Assembly: GCF_036634175.1 (NCBI RefSeq)
Contig: NZ_JAZIFX010000001.1
Span: 496,001 to 560,000 of the forward strand
Source: Streptomyces sp. P9-A2
Lineage (GTDB): Bacteria > Actinomycetota > Actinomycetes > Streptomycetales > Streptomycetaceae
Direction: 5' to 3'
DNA length: 64,000 nt
The position numbers and the translations under genes were made by a program. Below, piece by piece: positions 35,384 to 43,110 of this stretch. Under the pieces are notes generated by a model. The model saw only the letters and a program-made list of their open reading frames with translations. It had not been told where the DNA came from and did not search any database. Position 1 is the stretch's first letter. Every line of letters starts with the position of its first letter.

Positions 35384-36397
35384 TCAGCGCTCGGGCTTGG
35401 GTGGGCGCTGCATCAGCGCGCCCGTGGCCTGGGCGAGCGTGACCTTGCCGTTCAGAAGAGCGGTGATCACGTCGGTGATCGGCATCTCGACATCATGGAC
35501 GTGGGCCAGAGCAAGGATCGCTTCGGCGGACTTGACGCCCTCGGTGGTCTGCCGGGTGGCGATCGTCGCCTCCTCAACGCTCAGCCCCCGGCCGAGGTTG
35601 ATGCCGAAAGTTCGATTTCGCGACAGCGGCGAGGTGCAGGTGGCGACCAGGTCGCCGAGGCCGGCCAGACCGGCGAGGGTGGCGGGGTGGGCGCCCATGG
35701 CCACCGCCAGCCGGGTGGTCTCCGCCAGGCCGCGGGTGATGAGCATCGCGGCGGCGTTGTCTCCCAGGCCCATGCCCGAGGCGGTGCCGACCGCGAGGGC
35801 GATAACGTTCTTCACCGCACCGCCCAACTCGCAGCCGATCACATCGGTGCTGGTATAGGGCCGGAAATAGGAGGTGTGGCACGCCTGCTGGAAGCGGCGG
35901 GCGGCGCCCTCGTCAGTGCAGGCGACGGTGGCCGCTGCAGGCTGGCCGTCCATGATCTCGCGCGCCAGGTTAGGGCCGGACAGCACGGCGACCCGGTCCT
36001 CGCTCACACCAGTCACCTCGGTGATGATCTGGCTCGCTCGCAGGTGGCTGCTCTGCTCGACGCCCTTCATCAGGGACACGATCACGGTGTCGGAGCGGAT
36101 CTGCGGCGCCCACTCTGCGAGGTTGGCCCGCAGGGTCTGCGCGGGGATGGACAGCACCAGGAAGTCCGCGCCGTCCAGCGCGGCGGCCGGGTTGGTCGTC
36201 GCGGTCAGAGAGGCGGGCAGCTCGTGGTCCGGGAAGTAGCCGGGGTTGCGGTGCTGCGTGTTGATCGCGTCGGCGATCTCGCCGCGGCGGGCGTGCACGA
36301 TGACGCTAGTGCCAGCGTCGGCCAAGATCTTGGCGACGGCGGTGCCCCAGGACCCGGCCGAGAACACTGCCGCGCGGGCGGAATCGTGCTGGGTCAC
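35384..36397 (-). CDS. gpsA: gpsA-like glycerol-3-phosphate dehydrogenase, intact, carried by the transposon
   Basis: 337 residues from GTG 36397, the same length as the reconstructed host gene, with the same motifs ([38 protein letters not shown]) and the same C-terminus LMQRPPKPER. By eye about four of five residues agree with the host copy. At the protein stretch RNRT it uses CGA AAT CGA ACT, whereas the host has CGT AAC CGC ACC, so the CGCACC insertion core is absent. A/T-ending codons in a row are rare in this DNA. It lies 199 bp from the transposon's right end and could replace the function destroyed by insertion. Confidence 0.9.
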   Translation of the reverse strand: MTQHDSARAAVFSAGSWGTAVAKILADAGTSVIVHARRGEIADAINTQHRNPGYFPDHELPASLTATTNPAAALDGADFLVLSIPAQTLRANLAEWAPQIRSDTVIVSLMKGVEQSSHLRASQIITEVTGVSEDRVAVLSGPNLAREIMDGQPAAATVACTDEGAARRFQQACHTSYFRPYTSTDVIGCELGGAVKNVIALAVGTASGMGLGDNAAAMLITRGLAETTRLAVAMGAHPATLAGLAGLGDLVATCTSPLSRNRTFGINLGRGLSVEEATIATRQTTEGVKSAEAILALAHVHDVEMPITDVITALLNGKVTLAQATGALMQRPPKPER

Positions 36398-36596
36398 TGC
36401 GGGGTCCTCTGGTCGGGATGGCGGTCGGGGCATCGTATCGGCCGCACAGGCCCGGCAGAGTGGGCAGCGCCACGATGTGTCAGCCCATCGCCTCGGCCTC
36501 ACACGCTCTGGACTCCCAGCAGCGCGCTAATCTCCAGGCCCAGCGCGCGGCTCGTGACCAGATGTCTGTCTCATGAGACACATTGAGCGCGAAGAA

Positions 36597-36827
36597 CGCA
36601 CCTTCGGCACCCACCTCGGCCGCGGTCTGAGCATCGAAGAGGCCACCGCCGCCACCCGGCAGACCACCGAAGGCGTCAAGAGTGCGGAGGCGGTCCTCGC
36701 CCTGGCCAACGCCCACGACGTCGACATGCCGATCACCGACGTGATCACTGCCCTGCTGAATGGAAAAGCCACGCTCGACCAGGCCACAGCCGCGCTGATG
36801 CAGCGCCCGCCCAAACCCGAGCGCTGA
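36597..36827 (+). pseudogene. gpsA: gpsA-like gene, 3' part (split gene)
   Basis: Begins with the second CGCACC core (36597-36602) and continues FGTHLGRGLSIEEATAATRQTTEGVKSAEAVLALA to the end LMQRPPKPER and TGA. With the 5' part it makes a complete dehydrogenase C-terminal domain. An ATG at 36573 lies in the transposon end and could at best start a short non-functional fragment. From 36828 to 37028 I see no convincing gene. Confidence 0.9.
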
Positions 36828-37028
36828 CCCTGACGCCCGCCCGCACGGGGCTGCTCTCTTCCCCCCTTCGCCCCTTCCGTAACGGAGACTCCTGTCCATG
36901 CAAGCGTCCGTGCTGTCCGCTGTCCAGATCGCCGCCACCCTCACCTCAATGGTGAGGAGGTGACCGTCAGCCGCTACTGCGCGCGGCTACCCAGGCGGCA
37001 CCACCGACACGGCGCGCCCGTCGGGGTT

Positions 37029-37652
37029 CTATCGCAGCAGCGTGAACGCCAGGGCAGCGGTAGAACCCAACGCGGTGCCGCAGACGAGCTGAGCCAGGGT
37101 GTGCGCCTTCAGGACACGACGGGACCACCCCATGACCACGACGAAAAGGACCGCGGGAAGGACCAGCACCTGGCCGAAGACCAGGACGAGGATCATCACG
37201 GTGCCGCCAGCAACCGCGTTGTGCACGGATATCTGCCACCACACCGTCACCGCCAGCGCGCTGGCCAGGCCGACGAGCATGGCGATGACGAGGGCGAAGA
37301 CCTCCCGCGGCGCGCCCAGGACGTTCAGGAGAACGATGCCGGTCACCACGGAGACCAGGGTGGCCGTGAGGGGGGCGATGCGCTGCTTGCGTACGCGGAT
37401 GTGCTTGTCGGTGAGTTTCCCGCGGCGGACGCCGAAGTGGATGATCCCCACGGGGACGATGCCGCAGAACAGGGCCGCGAACAGGCCCCATCCGACTCCG
37501 CTGAAACTGCTTGTGCTGTGCCAGCCGATCAGCAGGAGCAGCGCGATGACCAGGTTGGCCGGTGCGAAGACGTCGGTGAGGACCTTCGCCGCTTTCACGC
37601 GTGGGGTGGCTTCGGCGTAGGTGGGGGTGGGGGGTGCGACGAAGGTGCTCAT
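37029..37652 (-). CDS. PAP2-like integral membrane protein
   Basis: 207 residues with about five transmembrane segments (ANLVIALLLLIGW, GLFAALFCGIVPVGII, LTATLVSVVTGIVLLNVLG, FALVIAMLVGLASALAVTVWW, VMILVLVFGQVLVLPAVLFVV). The pattern WWQISVHNAVAGG...GWSRRVLKAHTLAQLVCGTALG echoes PAP2 phosphatase motifs 2 and 3 (SVH for SGH; SR..L..HT..Q...G). A lipid-phosphate phosphatase-like role is possible, but the first motif is weak. The start overlaps the stop of the upstream gene (ATGA at 37649-37652). Confidence 0.65.
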   Translation of the reverse strand: MSTFVAPPTPTYAEATPRVKAAKVLTDVFAPANLVIALLLLIGWHSTSSFSGVGWGLFAALFCGIVPVGIIHFGVRRGKLTDKHIRVRKQRIAPLTATLVSVVTGIVLLNVLGAPREVFALVIAMLVGLASALAVTVWWQISVHNAVAGGTVMILVLVFGQVLVLPAVLFVVVMGWSRRVLKAHTLAQLVCGTALGSTAALAFTLLR

Positions 37653-38842
37653 GCCGTTGGCTCCATCAGGCGGTCTTCGGAGTCCGTGAAGTCTCGGACG
37701 AGGTCGGAGTGGTAGGCGTCGGACAGTTGGGTGAGCGCGGAGATTTCACTGTTCAGGTCCCGCCCGCCGCCCGCGGGGCGGTGCTCGACGCTGGAGCCGG
37801 GCGCTGCGCCCCGGAGCTTGGCGTGGCGTGCGGCGGCGAGCCAGCAGGCTTCGGCGGCGATTGTGGCCTGGGTGCCGAAGAGGCCACGGGCTTCGGTGTG
37901 CTGCTGGGCCCGTTCCCGGAGGGCAGGCGACGCGTAGTTGTTGAGGGCCAGGGCGGCGTCACGGATCTCGACGCCTCGACGGTACAAACGGTCGTGCACG
38001 TTGAGTGGGTTGAGGTGTTCGGTCGCTGCGCCACGTGGAGCGTGAAGGCGTACGGAGGGTGTGACCTGTGTGAGGTCTCGCCACAGGGGGCGCAGGCGCA
38101 GTAGCGCGTGCCGCTTGGTCCGCCAGCTGTGGAGCAGGCTGAGCATGGGCAGGCTGGTGCCTGCGACGATGAGGACGAGGGCCGCCATGAGCAGGGCGGT
38201 GCTGATGTAGTCGTCCACGGCACCGGGGAAGAGACCGTCACCGTGGATGCGTGTGGTGATCGTTGTCGCTCTGACAACGGCATACGCGACGCCGGCGGCC
38301 AGGCCCACGCCGATGGTTCGAAGCCCCCAACTGAGTGCTGGGCCACTTGAGTTACGTCCCCAGCGCCAGCAGACCCTCATGCCTCCCAGCAGCGAGGCGG
38401 TGAGGTAGCCGAGGAAGAGAAGTGTGTAGGCGAGGAACACGTAACGGGCCACGGGATCCGCGAATATCGACGGCGTCTCGTACGGCTGGAGTTTCGCGAA
38501 GAACAAAATCGCCATGGCGAGCGCCGTCGCGCAGGCGAACATGATGCGCCGCCGCTTGGTTCGCGGCCCCTCCGAAGCCCCGGAAACCTTATGCAGGAAG
38601 GCCAGCAGAGCAGCTGATCCAAGCACCCCTCCGATGAGGTGCTTCAGCAAGTAGGAGAGGTCGGTAACGCCTGTCCATTGATCGAGCGCTCTTCCGGGCG
38701 GCATGCGCAACGTCATCATGACGGCCAGCCCGAAGAACGCCCACCAAAGAGACCGGTCCTGCCCTTTCCGCCAGACCTTGACGGCACGCCATGCAACGGT
38801 GATCCACAGGAGTATAGCGACCACGAACGTGAAAATGATCAT
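37649..38842 (-). CDS. Membrane protein of the MAB_1171c-like family
   Basis: 397 residues. The N-terminal 230 residues contain about seven hydrophobic segments (MIIFTFVVAILLWITVAW; LWWAFFGLAVMMTLRM; GVLGSAALLAFLH; IMFACATALAMAILFFA; YVFLAYTLLFLGYL; VGLAAGVAYAVVRA; ISTALLMAALVLIVAGTSLPML). The soluble C-terminal half includes LRPLWRDLTQVTPSVRLHAP and LYRRGVEIRDAALALNNYAS. These match the family often annotated as MAB_1171c putative transporter, which in actinobacteria regularly sits beside an XRE regulator and an ImmA/IrrE protein, as here. The function is unknown. The start overlaps the ImmA/IrrE gene's stop. Confidence 0.7.
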   Translation of the reverse strand: MIIFTFVVAILLWITVAWRAVKVWRKGQDRSLWWAFFGLAVMMTLRMPPGRALDQWTGVTDLSYLLKHLIGGVLGSAALLAFLHKVSGASEGPRTKRRRIMFACATALAMAILFFAKLQPYETPSIFADPVARYVFLAYTLLFLGYLTASLLGGMRVCWRWGRNSSGPALSWGLRTIGVGLAAGVAYAVVRATTITTRIHGDGLFPGAVDDYISTALLMAALVLIVAGTSLPMLSLLHSWRTKRHALLRLRPLWRDLTQVTPSVRLHAPRGAATEHLNPLNVHDRLYRRGVEIRDAALALNNYASPALRERAQQHTEARGLFGTQATIAAEACWLAAARHAKLRGAAPGSSVEHRPAGGGRDLNSEISALTQLSDAYHSDLVRDFTDSEDRLMEPTA

Positions 38843-39387
38843 CTTCTGCCGTCACCGCGCAACGCCGCGTCAAGACGATCAAGTTCGGGATCACGAGCTT
38901 TCGGAAGGGGCGTCAGTTTTGCCAATTTGGCTATTCGGGTGGCAAGTTGCTCGGCCTCGCGTTCCTGGGGACTACTGAAGTTCGCCCGTCCCAGCACACT
39001 ACGGACGGTGCGGGGATCGATGGCGGTGAACAGTTCGCCCAGGTTGGCGCCCGTACTCGTGTCGCTCGAGGAGCTGTGTCCGAGGAGCATGTGACTGATC
39101 TCGTGCAGGACGATGTGGTCTCGGTGTAGCGGGGAGGTCGACGCCTCGAAAAAGATGTAGTCCGCGGTATCGAGTTCCACCCACAGGCCGCACAACTCGT
39201 CGTCCGCGCCGCTCACTCCTTCGACTTCCTCGACAAGCAGAGGGCGGCCTCGGTGTTCCGCTACGGCGACGCAGAATTCCTGCAGATCGAAGGGGGAAGG
39301 AATCTCGATTCCTGACAGTGGGTCCGGATTCACCAGTTTCCGGCGTTGCCGGAAGGGCGGTATCCGGAGTCGTCGCTGCGAGCGCAA
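38839..39387 (-). CDS. ImmA/IrrE-type metallopeptidase
   Basis: 182 residues. LHEISHMLLGH supplies the zinc HExxH motif (His95, Glu96, His99). The surrounding DYIFFEASTSPLHRDHIVLHEISH is the usual ImmA/IrrE layout. Such proteins cleave or otherwise inactivate partner XRE repressors, as in ICEBs1 and Deinococcus. The TTG start at 39387 is supported by AGGAGGG five bases ahead. The gene lies 196 bp after an XRE-type gene on the same strand and overlaps the MAB_1171c-like gene, so peptidase and membrane proteins form one operon. Confidence 0.8.
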   Translation of the reverse strand: MRSQRRLRIPPFRQRRKLVNPDPLSGIEIPSPFDLQEFCVAVAEHRGRPLLVEEVEGVSGADDELCGLWVELDTADYIFFEASTSPLHRDHIVLHEISHMLLGHSSSSDTSTGANLGELFTAIDPRTVRSVLGRANFSSPQEREAEQLATRIAKLAKLTPLPKARDPELDRLDAALRGDGRR

Positions 39388-39583
39388 CGATTCCCTCCTG
39401 GTCTTTCATTTCCGCTTGCTCCAGGCGCACTGACGGCGCACCACCGGTCACCCTATGTGACCCGGGGGCGGTGATCCAGATCCGAATAAAGAACCCTCTC
39501 GATGACCCCGCCATTTTCAGGACAGCCTGACAGAAGTGTCCTGATTTTTACTGGACCTATCCCCCAGCAGGAAGTGACGAGAG

Positions 39584-40030
39584 TCATACACGCCGTTCCG
39601 GCTGATCCTCCTCGTCGAGACCCTCAAGCTCCCGAGCTCGCTCAATGAACGCCTGCACGGTGCGGAGGGTCTCGGGAGAAAGGCCGGAAGCACGCAGGGC
39701 CACGGAACGGACCTGGTTGTCGCGCATCGACTCGAGCAGGGTCACCTCCGCCCGAGCGCGCGCCCCCTCGTCGTCGTCAAAGAAGTACGCTGGCGACACG
39801 CCAAAAAAGCCTGCAATCGCCTTCAGATACTTGATGCCAGGGTTGTCCCGTTGCCCCGTGCGCAACTGGTGAAGGAAGCTCGCCGACATGCTGGGGCCGC
39901 CCATGTCCGCCACACCTCGGGCGACTTCGCGCAGCGAGTAAGGCCCCCGCCCCTCGGGGTGAATCACCCGGAACAGCCGGTCGACCTTCTCCGCCAGAGC
40001 GCGCCCCTCCTCGCTGACCCCGTCGCCCAC
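39584..40030 (-). CDS. XRE-family transcriptional regulator
   Basis: 148 residues from GTG 40030 (GGAGAGGGGACA ahead; a longer frame to 40054 is possible). The HTH lies in the first half: YSLREVARGVADMGGPSMSASFLHQLRTGQRDNPGIKYLKAIAGFFGVSPAYFF, an XRE/SinR-like fold. The C-terminal part is helical and acidic. It probably represses its own operon or the divergent mobile-element genes: CTGTCAAC-type repeats lie in the intergenic region ahead of it. Together with the ImmA/IrrE gene it forms a repressor/peptidase pair. Confidence 0.8.
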   Translation of the reverse strand: MGDGVSEEGRALAEKVDRLFRVIHPEGRGPYSLREVARGVADMGGPSMSASFLHQLRTGQRDNPGIKYLKAIAGFFGVSPAYFFDDDEGARARAEVTLLESMRDNQVRSVALRASGLSPETLRTVQAFIERARELEGLDEEDQPERRV

Positions 40031-40069
40031 ACTTGTCCCCTCTCCGTCACGCACAGGGACCCATCAAAC

Positions 40070-40195
40070 CAAACCTGTCAACTCAGGCGCACACCGAACC
40101 CGCAAAGCCAACGAAGTTGTCCGCTTCAGTTGACAGATGATGCCGCCTGCGACTTACGATCTTGCTCGGCTGTCAACAGGTGTGAACAGCCCCCG
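40070..40195. promoter_or_regulatory. Operator-like CTGTCAAC repeats and candidate divergent promoters
   Basis: CTGTCAACT at 40075-40083, its reverse complement AGTTGACAG at 40128-40136, and CTGTCAACAG inside the imperfect palindrome around 40169-40191. TTGACA at 40130-40135 with TACGAT 19 bases further could be a plus-strand promoter; the minus-strand TTGACA at 40076-40081 could serve the XRE gene. The repeats overlap both -35 elements, as expected for binding sites of the adjacent XRE regulator. Confidence 0.55.
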
Positions 40196-40702
40196 CGCGA
40201 GGCGACCTCAACCGAGAAGCGAGGGCCTGGCCGCACGTAAGCCCACTAACGGACAAATCGACATGAGGCGGAGAGTTGTAGAGAGTTTAAGAACCAAGTC
40301 TGGATCTTGACGCGGCGTCATGCGTATGTTCGTCGTCCCCTGGGCAGCCCGCCCGGCGCAACAACCATAAGGAGCAGTGGCATGCGCACCCACCGGGCCA
40401 CGTAGGCCCGCAAACAGCGACGGTGCCCGAGAGCGGCAACTCCCGGACACCGAACGCTTCACGGCAGACCGCCCCGGCAAGGGCGGAGATCGCCACCATC
40501 ACCACGCTGATCCCTTCCACCGGGCGTCTCAGCGTGGCAATACCAAAGGAGATTCTTGCATGCGCTCCGTCCTGCGCAAAAGGCCCAGCGGCCTGGCCTG
40601 CTCGCTAGCCTCCAGCTTCCCCGGCTCCACCCGCCGGCGGCGGGAACACGTCCCGGCCACCGGGCCTATGCAGCCTTTCCGCCCGATGATCGGGAGCGGC
40701 CG
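40196..40702. other. Gene-free leader region upstream of the replication-like gene
   Basis: About 500 bp without a convincing gene. It begins with the end of the operator region and has a somewhat AT-richer patch at 40260-40330 (GAGAGTTTAAGAACC). Short frames exist but none has both a ribosome site and normal third-position bias. It may hold the promoter or a long leader of the gene at 40703. Confidence 0.5.
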
Positions 40703-41599
40703 GTGAGCGTCGACGCCCGCGAATGGGTGTGGGAGCACAGCTCCAGCCGTGGGACCGCGCGCTTGGTCCTGCTGTCGATCGCCGACCGCGTACCGGACGA
40801 GCAGTGCGTCGCCTGGGCCTCACTCTCCAGCCTGGTCGAGCGCACGAACGCGAGCCGGACCGCGGTACGCGACGCGCTCACGTCACTCGTCCAGAGCGGC
40901 GAGCTGAAGGTGCTGGACCATCTGCAGGGCCCACAGCGCACCACGGCCTACCGCCTGCCACGCGCCGCCGCGTGGCTGGCCAAGGTCGCGGCAGCCACAC
41001 GGGAGGACCCGGACGCGTACGTCGAGCCGCCGACCGAGTCGGACCCGGTGCCCGAGCTGGACGAGATACGGCTTCGGCGGCACGGGATCTGGCCCAAGGA
41101 GGGGAAGGAATCCGCCCCCTCCCGCCGGAGTTCGACCGGTGCGGAATCCGGCCCCTCGCGACGGAATCCGACCCCCCGACGTACCGGATTCCGCACCCCG
41201 CAAGGTACGGAATCCAACCCCCAGAACCGTAGAGAACCGAAGGTGAACCGTAAAGGCAGCAGTAGTGGTGCTGCCCTCACCCCGGCCGGCGAGTGGCAGG
41301 TCGACCCAGCCACCGAAGCCTGGGCCCACGAGCAGGGGCACTTCGCCCGCCTCGGCGAGGACGGCCTGCGTGCCGCCGACGCGAAGTGGCGTGCCCACCG
41401 GGCCGACTGGAAGCCCCGCTCGGCGGGCGCCTGGGCTGCCGACTGGCGCTCCTGGATCGCCCGGGAACACGTCCTCGGCCGCCCGAACCTCTACGCCCTG
41501 CCCGGCAGCGGCCTCGCCCCCGCAGGCGGCATGACCCGCGCGGAAGCCCACACCGCCGCCCTCCTCGCCGCCCTCGACGAGCCGACCGAAGCGGAGTAG
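40703..41599 (+). CDS. HTH protein resembling actinobacterial plasmid/ICE replication or primase-like proteins
   Basis: 298 residues from GTG 40703. The N-terminal 100 residues are a replication-type winged HTH (DAREWVWEHSSSRGTARLVLLSIADRVPDEQCVAWASLSSLVERTNASRTAVRDALTSLVQSGELKVLDHLQG). The middle is Pro/Ser/Arg-rich and encoded by GGAATCCG repeats. The C-terminal part (WAHEQGHFARL...AADAKWRAHRADWKPRSAGAWAADWRSWIARE) resembles ends of plasmid helix-turn-helix proteins. Such proteins are common on Streptomyces mobile elements as putative initiators. It starts the plus-strand run that ends with the relaxase. Confidence 0.65.
   Translation: MSVDAREWVWEHSSSRGTARLVLLSIADRVPDEQCVAWASLSSLVERTNASRTAVRDALTSLVQSGELKVLDHLQGPQRTTAYRLPRAAAWLAKVAAATREDPDAYVEPPTESDPVPELDEIRLRRHGIWPKEGKESAPSRRSSTGAESGPSRRNPTPRRTGFRTPQGTESNPQNRREPKVNRKGSSSGAALTPAGEWQVDPATEAWAHEQGHFARLGEDGLRAADAKWRAHRADWKPRSAGAWAADWRSWIAREHVLGRPNLYALPGSGLAPAGGMTRAEAHTAALLAALDEPTEAE
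41105..41225. repeat. GGAATCCG iteron-like repeats inside the HTH gene
   Basis: The motif GGAATCC followed by a C-run occurs near 41108, 41150, 41161 and 41208 on the plus strand and once inverted near 41187. The copies fall in more than one reading frame (GAA-TCC and CGG-AAT-CCG), so the conservation is at DNA level. Direct repeats within or near a replication gene are typical of initiator binding sites. Confidence 0.5.
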
Positions 41600-41601
41600 C
41601 C

Positions 41602-42303
41602 ATGGACCGCCGTGAAATTGCCGCCCTGCTGGCCTACATCGGCCGACTCGACCCCCGCACCATCCGCACCGACCAGGGCGAGGCCCGCGACCAGCTCGCC
41701 CAGTGGCACGAGCTGCTCGGCGACGTCCCCCTGGCCACACCGCACGGTTGGGACGCCCGCATCGCAGCCCGCCAACACATCCGGGTCTCGCCGTACCAGA
41801 TCCTGCCCGCGGACATCGCCCGCCCGTGGGAGAGCTACCGACGCGACCGGCTCCAGCGGCACACCGACCCCACCCCGTCTGTGGACCCGGACGACCAGGC
41901 GGCCTGGACCGCCGAGCTGGTCGGCACCCGTCGCGCCGTCGCCACCGGCCACGCACAACCCGTGCATCACCGACAGCTCGCCGGGCGCCGCATCGACCCG
42001 AGGCTGGAAGCACGGCTGAAGGAAGTCGGCTCCTGCATCCCCCCGCAGGCCCGAGCCGCGCTGGCGCCCTTCCGGCCCGCCCGTGCGGCACGAGAGGCGG
42101 CCATCGCCCAGGGCGAGCCTGACGCACTCTCGGTCCGCTGCGAATGGTGCGAGGCCGCGGTCGGCGAGCCATGCCGCCGCCGGCGGGTCGCCCCCGACGG
42201 CTTCGCACGCGGCAACGCCACGCGGACCGACCCTCACCACTGCCGCCGGAACCTCGCCGCCGCAAAACAGGCGCGGGATACCACCCAGTCGGCGATGGCC
42301 TGA
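41602..42303 (+). CDS. Zinc-finger-ended protein of actinobacterial mobile elements, unknown
   Basis: 233 residues from ATG 41602, two bases after the previous stop. The body is helical and basic with no known domain (REIAALLAYIGRLDPRTIRTDQGEARDQLAQWHELLGDVP). The C-terminal 50 residues hold a CxxC...C...H/C pattern (VRCEWCEAAVGEPCRRRR...FARGNATRTDPHHC) like the small zinc finger found in Streptomyces plasmid proteins that end CPxCxAxxGxPCR. DNA binding is likely. Homologues are often neighbours of WhiB-like genes on mobile DNA, as here. Confidence 0.6.
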   Translation: MDRREIAALLAYIGRLDPRTIRTDQGEARDQLAQWHELLGDVPLATPHGWDARIAARQHIRVSPYQILPADIARPWESYRRDRLQRHTDPTPSVDPDDQAAWTAELVGTRRAVATGHAQPVHHRQLAGRRIDPRLEARLKEVGSCIPPQARAALAPFRPARAAREAAIAQGEPDALSVRCEWCEAAVGEPCRRRRVAPDGFARGNATRTDPHHCRRNLAAAKQARDTTQSAMA

Positions 42304-42462
42304 CCGGCTCACCACCGGCACTCCCTGTCCGCTGCCCCGGCAACACCACCACCTCGTCCCGCACCGGCTGCGGCGCCGCCCCACGCCGCAGCCGACCCCC
42401 GACGCCGCGTCCGTCCTCCGCCGGCTCCAACCAGCCGACGCGGCAGCACATCGGAGACCACC

Positions 42463-43110
42463 TTGCGCCACATCACCACCCACACCTCGCCGACCAGCGG
42501 CCTGCGCGGCATCGGCGACACCAGCTGGCACACCCACAGCGTGTGCCACGGCATGAACCCCGAGGACGCCGACGCCACCTTCTTCCCGCTCCCCCGGGAC
42601 TACGAAGCCATCGCCGAGGCGAAGGAACTGTGCGGCCTGTGTCCGGTCCGCCGCGACTGCCTCAACTACGCCCTGGAGAACACCCTCAAGGAAGGGATCT
42701 GGGGCGGGCTGACCGAGGCGGAGCGGCGCCCCTGGCACGACGGGCTGCCTCAACGCCTCGACTACGGACGCGTGATCGCCTTCTTCAACGGACGCGACGT
42801 ACACCTGACCGGGGCCGAGCGCCAGGTCGTCATCGACCACGCCTACGTCCGGGGCTGGCGCCCCGACCGGCTCGCAGCTGCCCTGCAGATCAGCCACAAG
42901 CACGCCCGTGACCTGCTGCGGCAGGCCGCCAACAAGGTCTTCGACCGCGACCGGACCCTCGGCGTACCGAGGCGCAAGAACAAGAAGAAGGGGACGCAGA
43001 CCGCCCCGCCGACCAGTCGATCCGCGTCCGCCAAGCCCAGCACGAAGCCGCCGACATGCCTACCGATGAAGCCCACCTCGGCGCACGCCTCTCCCAGAAA
43101 GGCCGCATGA
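42463..43110 (+). CDS. WhiB-family regulator on the mobile element
   Basis: 215 residues from TTG 42463 (GGAGA ahead). The four Fe-S cysteines are Cys28, Cys57, Cys60 and Cys66 (VCHGMNPED...LCGLCPVRRDCLNYAL) and the GIWGG turn follows, all as in Wbl proteins. An extra C-terminal part has a second HTH-like region (LTGAERQVVIDHAYVRGWRPDRLAAALQISHKHARDLL) and a Lys-rich tail. Wbl proteins bind a [4Fe-4S] cluster and modulate sigma-A-dependent transcription. It overlaps the membrane-protein gene by 4 nt. Longer than chromosomal Wbl proteins, it resembles plasmid or phage versions. Confidence 0.85.
   Translation: MRHITTHTSPTSGLRGIGDTSWHTHSVCHGMNPEDADATFFPLPRDYEAIAEAKELCGLCPVRRDCLNYALENTLKEGIWGGLTEAERRPWHDGLPQRLDYGRVIAFFNGRDVHLTGAERQVVIDHAYVRGWRPDRLAAALQISHKHARDLLRQAANKVFDRDRTLGVPRRKNKKKGTQTAPPTSRSASAKPSTKPPTCLPMKPTSAHASPRKAA

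Larger units (their letters stand above)
26201..36596. mobile_element. 10.4 kb tyrosine-recombinase transposon inserted in gpsA
   Basis: The ends carry imperfect inverted repeats: TTCTTTCAGC...TCTGTCTCATGAGA at left (26201-26232) and its counterpart at right (36567-36596), each with the palindrome TGTCTCATGAGA. CGCACC occurs just before the left end (26195-26200) and just after the right end (36597-36602), as a 6-base core. Cargo in order: IS3-type copy 2, three overlapping tyrosine recombinases, a TnpC-like gene split by another IS, and an intact gpsA paralogue. The plan is Tn554-like or RIT-like, but the recombinases are much larger than those of RIT elements. Confidence 0.82.

Noticed and set aside
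26201..36596. Calling the element a RIT element
   Set aside because: Three recombinases are present, but their sizes (487, 645, 698) and the extra TnpC-like gene fit a Tn554-like plan better.
36828..37028. Short ORF starting at 36898 (21 codons)
   Set aside because: Too short, without homology or clear ribosome site; possibly a scrap of a lost gene.
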